From Planctomycetota bacterium (lineage in GTDB: Bacteria > Planctomycetota > Phycisphaerae > WQYP01): DNA of 40,787 nt. Of this stretch, positions 35,490-40,787 are shown in pieces. The notes beneath the pieces are model-generated. The model ran no database searches. It was not told the DNA's origin and saw only the letters and a list, made by a program, of their open reading frames with translations. Where the stretch lies: assembly GCA_021827645.1 (NCBI GenBank), contig JAKAVA010000097.1, forward strand, positions 1 to 40,787, given 5' to 3'. The position numbers and the translations under genes were made by a program. The number at the start of each line of letters is the position of its first letter. Position 1 is the first letter of the stretch.

Positions 35490-36230
35490 GTGAATAACTT
35501 CAATAAACTTCTCTCCATTGGAATTGCGGCAATCGGTGTGGCGGCTCTTGCGTCCCCATCGGCGTTTGCAAACCCCACCATGACTATTTCGGTAGGGAGT
35601 GCATCGACGACTGTGACGCTGACGAGTGTATCTACCTTATTCGGCGCGGGTACTTATGCCGCTGCCGCTAGCTCGTTTGATGACTTCGATTATGGTGGTG
35701 TTTTTGTCACGGTGTCCGGAAGTTCACTCTCCACACAATTCGGTTCAGTAACCGACACAAGCGGTGCGACCACCCCCATTACATTTTCTATCACTGAAAA
35801 CGGCTTCAGCACCGGGTCAAGCAGTACTAATTTTAAGTCGATGCAGATATCGGGTTCCGCAACGTCGACCGGTGCAACAAATTCACAAGCCATTGACTTT
35901 AATGGCATGGTATCGCAGACCTCCGGTTTATCTACATCCCAAGATTCGGGCGCCTTAGCTCTTAACACGCTGCCGGGGGTTTCCCCATCGTCGTCTGTTA
36001 GTTACAACACCTCGGGTGTCAATCTGGCTACCCCGAGCGATACCGTATCGGTAACGAATTCCTACACGCTGGACCTCAACAGCAATGCGGTGGTGAACGG
36101 CGGACTGCTCGTTACCAATCTCTCGACGGCATCGGTGATTACGCCGGAACCAGCCTCGCTCGGGCTCCTCGGTCTGGGCGGCGCGGTTGCGTTACTCGGT
36201 TTGCGTCGACGTAAGACCGTCGTAGCTTAA
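35490..36230 (+). CDS. PEP-CTERM sorted exported protein (tandem copy 2)
   Basis: This 246-residue secreted protein begins at a GTG (35490) with GGGAGG seven bases upstream. The signal peptide is NKLLSIGIAAIGVAALA with cleavage after AFA. The body parallels copy 1: 'TPITFSITENGFSTGSSS', 'STGATNSQAIDFNGMV', 'ALNTLPGVSPSSSVSY' and 'VSVTNSYTLDLNSNAVV'. The C-terminus is TPEPASLGLLGLGG, a hydrophobic stretch and LRRRK. Copy 2 has an acidic insert (SSFDDFDYGG). Own promoter and terminator suggest independent regulation of the two copies. An earlier ATG at 35436 in frame has no ribosome site. Function is unknown. Confidence 0.87.
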   Translation: MNNFNKLLSIGIAAIGVAALASPSAFANPTMTISVGSASTTVTLTSVSTLFGAGTYAAAASSFDDFDYGGVFVTVSGSSLSTQFGSVTDTSGATTPITFSITENGFSTGSSSTNFKSMQISGSATSTGATNSQAIDFNGMVSQTSGLSTSQDSGALALNTLPGVSPSSSVSYNTSGVNLATPSDTVSVTNSYTLDLNSNAVVNGGLLVTNLSTASVITPEPASLGLLGLGGAVALLGLRRRKTVVA

Positions 36231-36286
36231 CAAAATCAACCGGTTCAAGCGGCCGGTTAGCGAGCAAAATACTTACGAATACTTCG

Positions 36287-36317
36287 GCGGTCGACCTGAT
36301 GGTCGGCCGCTTTTTTT
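36287..36317 (+). terminator. Rho-independent terminator after the PEP-CTERM pair
   Basis: GCGGTCGACC (36287-36296) and GGTCGGCCGC (36301-36310) form a 10-bp stem with one G-T pair and a TGAT loop, followed by seven T residues. Confidence 0.93.
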
Positions 36318-36365
36318 ATATCCTCTCGTGATCCGCGTTGGAGCAAAACTGGGATACGCCGCATA

Positions 36366-39300
36366 TCAGAATGAAACGGCCAGGCCTGCAAATACCTGCT
36401 GGGCGTGGAACTTGTTGGAACCCAGATCCAGTTCATAATCCACAAAACCACTTATGTTCTTATTGAAATTTATATTCAGCGACGGAGCAATAACCGCCAC
36501 ATCTCGCACTGGTGAGGCGGTATTCACCGTGAAGCTGCCCGTGCCAGCTCCTTGTAACTGGGCGGTAATACCCTGAGAATTATTCAGATATTCATGCCGC
36601 CAACCCAATAATATGCCAGGAACCAAGGTTGACTGGGGCGAGAGGTGAATCGTATACAGGAACGTTGCACTGAGCATCGATCGGAATGAATCCGCACTCA
36701 TCGAACTTACATTCAACCCTGCCGCCCCGGCTCCGGTTTCACTGAAACTGTTGTAATCGGCGTGCGTGTACCCCAGTGAGACCATCGGGATCAGTGTCCA
36801 GCCGCTCAAGGGTGAATACGGCGATTGAGATGTCGAATAAAGCCGGTACCCCATATCCAATGCCCCATTGTAGCTGTTACCCGAAAAATTCCCGTTTGCA
36901 GTGGCGGAATAATAATTGACGGCTATATTCCGTGATTCGCTGTTATCCATGTACGTGTACGCTGCCATACCGTCCAGAAACCAGTGTGATCCATGCAGAT
37001 CTGCATACACGCCGGGCGTATAACCATTGACAGTGCCAGTGGAGCCGAAGCTGTCCAGATTGATATCGCTGTGGTCATAGTTGAAAAAGGCACCCACCGA
37101 GAGATACTTGAAAAAGGCATAATCGGCGCCGAGAGTGGCATTTTCCGTGGTAACATTGGAACTGCCAATCGAACTCGTGTCCGAATAGCTGTCAAACTGT
37201 GCCGCTCCTGTGATAAAGGCACTCCATCTCTGGCTACCGGCGGCAGATGGACTGTACGGATTGGCGGCCGAATACCCCAGATACGACGGCAGACCGGCGT
37301 CAAGTGTCACCATGCGGGATTGATCGTGCAGCATCTGATCTAACGTCAGCGAACTGCCGCCCTGCTGACCCGGATCAAGCATCGTGAAGCCTGAACTGTC
37401 AAAGCCCGTCGCACCCGCGTCCAGATTCTGAAGATGGCTGCTGATCGTCTGATCGAGGTTGATCCCATTCTGCACCGCCACCTGCGGAAATGCCTGAAGA
37501 TCAATCGGAGAAAGCATGTCCAATATCCCAGGGATTTCCTGAGAATAGGAGCTGTCAATGGCATTGATCAACTCTTGGTATGCCGGCGATGGATTGGACA
37601 GATGCTGATATCCGTCATTGGAGTCAATATATTGGGCCACAGCAATCTGATTCGGTGTTAACGCATATGGAACCAGTGACGGCTGCTGCAGAGTAAAAAT
37701 CAGATTGATGCCGTTACCGGTGTCCACGCTGCTGGCAAAGAGATTAATCGGATGATTTCCCAGATTGATACTACTGAAATTGCCCGTCGAACTACCGGTG
37801 GAAGTGAGAACCGCTATGGTTGTGGGACTGCTGGTGGCATCATAATGATTCAGCAGCACAACATTAAGTGCACCGTTAACCGACGCCGTTCCGGTCACAT
37901 GAAATTGATCAAACTGCCCGGGTGACGAGCCGGAAAGACGTGTCGTCAATACGCCGCTGCCTCCCTGGGTGTAATTTCCAGCGATGGTTGCATTGGTAAA
38001 ACCTCCGGTAAGACCGAAATTTCCATTATTGATTACCGCACCGGCTGCCAGCGCGCTCTGGCTGGCGATAAGCAGATTGGCACCGGAGTTAATGGTCGTA
38101 CCGCCGGTGTACGTGTTGGTTCCGGCAAGAACCAGTGGAGATGACCCTCCGACAATCAATCCTCCGGTTCCCGTGATACTTCCGTTGAAAGTGTCCGTAT
38201 TTCCAGAGGTGTTGGCAATGGTGAGGCTACTGGTGCCCAGAGATGCGGTGCCATTGCCGGTCAACTGGCTCACGGTCAGATTATCACCGCTCAGGGCAAG
38301 TTCGCCCGGGCTGTTAATATTAACGGTACCCGCACCGAGCGTGCCGCTTCCGCTGACTTCCACAATGCCGTTGTTGATATTCGTCCCGCCGGTGTAGGTA
38401 TTAGCCGCGGTAATGGCCAGTGTTGCATTAGGGGTGCCGTTGACGGTCATGGCACCGCCGCCGCTGATCACGCCGGCAAGGGTGACCGTTCCCCCGACCG
38501 CCGCCGGCGAAATAATATTTGTCTTCCCGCTGGTGAGGACGATGTTGTTGGCGATGTTGGTGCCATTGAGCGGCAGATATACAGTCCCGCCGCTGATGGT
38601 CAAGCTGCCCGTTCCCAGCGCACTGCTGTTAAGCAATCCGATAACACCACCGTCGGCGAAAGTGCCGCCGGTGTAGGTATTCGCTCCGGCGAGGAATAGG
38701 TTTCCGGGGCCGTCCAGCGTGATTGTTCCTGTGCCCGAGATGATGCCATTGAATGTGCTGCTCACGCCGACTGCAGGATCGAAAGTAAGGTTACTGCCCG
38801 TGAGGACAACCGATCCTGTGCCGTTCAGGGTGCTGATGGTCTGAGAGGCATTGTTGAGTGTCAGGACGCCGTCTACGGCGAACGCGCCGGTTTCAAATGT
38901 AAGGGGAATGGAATAACCCGCGGAACTGTCTTTCAGCGTGGTATTGCTGCCGGTGCCGTTGATCTTGAGATAGGTCCCCGATGCGATATAAGTTGCGTCG
39001 GCCAAAATCTCGACGCTTCCGGCCTGGCCATTGTAGGCTCCATTGCCGGCGGCGTAGGTCCCCGCAGCGACACTTAAATTATTAAATCCGCCGGAGCTCA
39101 CATTCCATTGACGGTAATATTCAAGGATGCGCCCGCCACCGCCACCGCCACCGGCAAAGGCGCCGGGCAGAAAATAGCCACTGTTGCCGCCGATGGCTGT
39201 AATAGCCCCGGTGGACGTTATGGTGCCACCCGCCGAACCGAGCGACGCGATGATGACCCCGCCGCCAGCACCACCACCGCCGCCGTAATAACCTGTCCCA

Positions 39301-40169
39301 CCCGAACCGCCATTTGCCTGAATGGAACCGCTTACCGTAATCTGTCCGCCGGCAATGAGAGCCACCGCACCACCACCACCGCCGCCACCACCACCCGCAT
39401 TTCCCACCAGCCCACTGCCGCCGCCACCGCCGCTGCCCCCTTCAAGTTGGGTCGCAAGATTGCCATTGGCACTTCCACCGGCAACCTTTGGTCCGCTGGT
39501 ACCCGGGGTCACATTGGGATAAACAAAGCCTGTTCCACCGGCACCGCCGAAGCCGCCACCACCGCCGCTCCCCTGTACAGGCCCTCCGGTTCCGCCGCCC
39601 GGTCCCGCACCATTGCCAGCGAGTCCGATATAGGAGGCCGCACCGCCCTTCCCTCCAGCAAAGCCACCCGGCCCGGCGGCACCACCCGCGGGAGCCACTC
39701 CAGAACTGTTGTTGACCTGGGTGCCCGTCCCACCGACCAAACCGTCCGTAGCCACGTTTCCCACTGTCATATTGCCCGTTGAGTAGATTGCCACCGGCAA
39801 TGATCCTCCGGTGACGGAAATGCTGCCGGTTGTGACGTTCCCCGAAAATGCAAAAACCGCAACTTTGGAGCCATTAGCCTGCGAAACCAACTGCCCATCG
39901 TAAGTTGTGCCGCCTGCTGTCAACGTGGGCGCGCCGCCATTGCCCGTATTGATGGTGACCGTACCGCTGAGCACATTGGGGTTGAGCAGATTAACAGTGT
40001 TAATATTTGAAACGATGCTGGATACCGAAATGGGCTCCAGGGTGGCACTGGCAATTCCCGGTAGCCCGATCGCCGCACCCACAACCGTGGCAGCTAGAAT
40101 CCGTCCTTTGATGTTAGATCGCTTCTGTTGTTGCTTCTTTCCTTTTTTGGACGAACGAAATTGAGCCAT
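36366..40169 (-). CDS. Autotransporter with Gly-rich and strand-repeat passenger
   Basis: This 1267-residue protein has a long basic N-terminus (KKGKKQQQKR) before its signal helix (ILAATVVGAAIGLPGIASA). A very Gly-rich region (about 140-340, 'GGGGGGFGGAGG' type) follows. The passenger then carries repeated strand units with 'LAGANTYTGGT' and 'ITAANTYTGGT' (about 440-800), as in passenger-associated strand repeats that build a beta-helix. The C-terminal residues from about 980 form an outer-membrane barrel with alternating aromatic strands ('YLSVGAFFNYDHSDINLD') and a terminal 'FAGLAVSF'. The passenger is probably displayed at the surface as an adhesin or matrix protein. The ATG at 40169 has GGGAG eight bases upstream; a frame to 40265 is less likely. 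Confidence 0.9.
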   Translation of the reverse strand: MAQFRSSKKGKKQQQKRSNIKGRILAATVVGAAIGLPGIASATLEPISVSSIVSNINTVNLLNPNVLSGTVTINTGNGGAPTLTAGGTTYDGQLVSQANGSKVAVFAFSGNVTTGSISVTGGSLPVAIYSTGNMTVGNVATDGLVGGTGTQVNNSSGVAPAGGAAGPGGFAGGKGGAASYIGLAGNGAGPGGGTGGPVQGSGGGGGFGGAGGTGFVYPNVTPGTSGPKVAGGSANGNLATQLEGGSGGGGGSGLVGNAGGGGGGGGGAVALIAGGQITVSGSIQANGGSGGTGYYGGGGGAGGGVIIASLGSAGGTITSTGAITAIGGNSGYFLPGAFAGGGGGGGRILEYYRQWNVSSGGFNNLSVAAGTYAAGNGAYNGQAGSVEILADATYIASGTYLKINGTGSNTTLKDSSAGYSIPLTFETGAFAVDGVLTLNNASQTISTLNGTGSVVLTGSNLTFDPAVGVSSTFNGIISGTGTITLDGPGNLFLAGANTYTGGTFADGGVIGLLNSSALGTGSLTISGGTVYLPLNGTNIANNIVLTSGKTNIISPAAVGGTVTLAGVISGGGAMTVNGTPNATLAITAANTYTGGTNINNGIVEVSGSGTLGAGTVNINSPGELALSGDNLTVSQLTGNGTASLGTSSLTIANTSGNTDTFNGSITGTGGLIVGGSSPLVLAGTNTYTGGTTINSGANLLIASQSALAAGAVINNGNFGLTGGFTNATIAGNYTQGGSGVLTTRLSGSSPGQFDQFHVTGTASVNGALNVVLLNHYDATSSPTTIAVLTSTGSSTGNFSSINLGNHPINLFASSVDTGNGINLIFTLQQPSLVPYALTPNQIAVAQYIDSNDGYQHLSNPSPAYQELINAIDSSYSQEIPGILDMLSPIDLQAFPQVAVQNGINLDQTISSHLQNLDAGATGFDSSGFTMLDPGQQGGSSLTLDQMLHDQSRMVTLDAGLPSYLGYSAANPYSPSAAGSQRWSAFITGAAQFDSYSDTSSIGSSNVTTENATLGADYAFFKYLSVGAFFNYDHSDINLDSFGSTGTVNGYTPGVYADLHGSHWFLDGMAAYTYMDNSESRNIAVNYYSATANGNFSGNSYNGALDMGYRLYSTSQSPYSPLSGWTLIPMVSLGYTHADYNSFSETGAGAAGLNVSSMSADSFRSMLSATFLYTIHLSPQSTLVPGILLGWRHEYLNNSQGITAQLQGAGTGSFTVNTASPVRDVAVIAPSLNINFNKNISGFVDYELDLGSNKFHAQQVFAGLAVSF

Positions 40170-40268
40170 GCTGTTACTCCCTGAAAAGCCATTATCTCCA
40201 GTGCACCGGTCACCTATCGCCGCCCTGATGACCGGAGATCTTCGCGCGGCATTGCAATCAAACACGGA

Positions 40269-40293
40269 GGAATTCGCAGTTCCTACGAATTCC
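40269..40293. repeat. 8-bp inverted repeat in the autotransporter leader
   Basis: GGAATTCG (40269-40276) and CGAATTCC (40286-40293) are perfect arms with a 9-base spacer. The element lies just downstream of the candidate promoter start, so it may be an operator or an RNA hairpin in the leader. Confidence 0.5.
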
Positions 40294-40310
40294 GGAGCCC
40301 CATAATCGTT

Positions 40311-40339
40311 TATCTACACCAACTGATGATGTTTGGCAA
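40311..40339 (-). promoter_or_regulatory. Candidate promoter of the autotransporter gene
   Basis: On the minus strand, TTGCCA (plus 40334-40339, five of six) and TAGATA (plus 40311-40316, three of six) are spaced by 17 bases. The start would be near 40304, giving a leader of about 135 bases. Confidence 0.42.
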
Positions 40340-40584
40340 CAGCGCGTGATTTTCGGCAGATTAAGATTGTTCGCATGTCGGAAATATCCCGGCGTCGCAC
40401 GACAGCATCGGATGGCGAGCGCCTCACCATCGACCCGGCGCCAAGACAGAATACGATCAATTGGTTCCAGTCAAAGCCGACCTGCTCACGATTGAAAATG
40501 GGTTTTATCCATCGTCGCATACGTCGCTCCGAACTCGGCGGCAGAGTGTCAACGACCGCGACACCTTTCAGTGGGGCCGGGTCG

Positions 40585-40787
40585 TCACTTTGCGGGCTTC
40601 TCAGCTAGAGTCGCACACGCGGTTGCCGTTTTCCCTGCCCGCTTCTTCACCGCCGATTTAATCCGCAGATAAACCAGGTAGATCAGAACAAGGATGTTAC
40701 CGATAAGCAGGGCAATCCGCAGAATATCAGGCTTCTGGAAGATAGCGTAGATCTCGAAGGGAAATAGCAGCGACACCTCGCCGATAA
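40585..40787 (-). CDS. C-terminal part of a DUF2127-like membrane protein (cut by window edge)
   Basis: The frame is open to the right edge, so the 5' part lies outside the window. The visible 67 residues begin 'IGEVSLLFPFEIYAIFQKPD', followed by a TM helix (ILRIALLIGNILVLIYLVYL), then a basic tail (RIKSAVKKRAGK). 'PFEIYxxxxKP' followed by a final TM helix matches the C-terminal end of DUF2127 predicted membrane proteins as I remember them. An internal GTG at 40776 could start a 63-residue protein, but the upstream codons fit the family, so truncation by the edge is more likely. Confidence 0.62.
   Translation of the reverse strand, partial: IGEVSLLFPFEIYAIFQKPDILRIALLIGNILVLIYLVYLRIKSAVKKRAGKTATACATLAEKPAK

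Larger units (their letters stand above)
40170..40584. other. Upstream region of the autotransporter gene
   Basis: These 415 bases hold a candidate minus promoter (40311-40339) and an inverted repeat (40269-40293). Open frames on both strands lack ribosome sites and known motifs. No other gene is seen. Confidence 0.5.

Noticed and set aside
36238-36258. AACCGG/CCGGTT hairpin as a second terminator
   Set aside because: Six base pairs with no T-run; the real terminator is 30 bases downstream.
39120-39760. CRISPR-like or simple-repeat array in CCACCGCC-rich DNA
   Set aside because: There are no constant repeats and spacers. The pattern is the reverse complement of the Gly-rich coding region of the autotransporter.

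Overview
The window looks like part of the chromosome of a diderm, Planctomycetota-type bacterium, most likely class Phycisphaerae. This is an inference. It rests on three exported proteins ending in planctomycete-style PEP-CTERM tails, a planctomycete-style pseudopilin with a C-terminal GDGR motif, STN-like secreted proteins, lipid A and heptose genes, and an autotransporter with a C-terminal outer-membrane barrel. No phage, IS element, CRISPR array or rRNA was seen.

Layout. 0.4-2.1 kb: two paralogous secreted STN-like proteins. 2.0-5.2 kb (minus): an ABC importer with a double permease, an ATPase and a separately encoded AAA-associated domain. 5.4-6.5 kb (minus): a PEP-CTERM gene with its own terminator and a candidate promoter/operator. 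6.7-8.2 kb: an arabinose/fucose-isomerase-family enzyme. 8.3-11.6 kb: a hypothetical gene, then ispD overlapping polX. 11.7-14.6 kb (minus): a GH78 alpha-L-rhamnosidase lipoprotein. 15-16.4 kb: a pseudopilin and tRNA-Ser(GGA).

16.5-22.4 kb is the most unusual part. A minus-strand cluster encodes a MotA/TolQ/ExbB-type proton-channel subunit, a one-TM coiled-coil partner, and three Sel1-repeat proteins: one exported, one with a cytoplasmic zinc ribbon and a TM anchor, and one lipoprotein. A paralogue of the zinc-ribbon/TM/Sel1 protein is transcribed divergently. The lipoprotein is split between two frames that join exactly at an in-register A AAA AAG heptamer, the classical bacterial -1 slippery site.

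22.5-34.1 kb: a zinc-finger protein, then a long plus-strand series leuS-lpxK-hldE-gmhB-(peptidase C26)-(thioredoxin-like)-(lipoprotein)-pyrG. lpxK and hldE/gmhB supply lipid A and ADP-heptose. GmhB carries an unexpected membrane anchor, and PyrG lacks the usual glutaminase-triad Glu. 34.3-36.3 kb: two tandem PEP-CTERM paralogues with separate consensus promoters, a structured leader before the first and a strong terminator after the second. 36.4-40.2 kb (minus): a 1267-residue autotransporter. The right edge cuts a DUF2127-like membrane protein.

All family calls come from reading motifs by eye. No database search was run.
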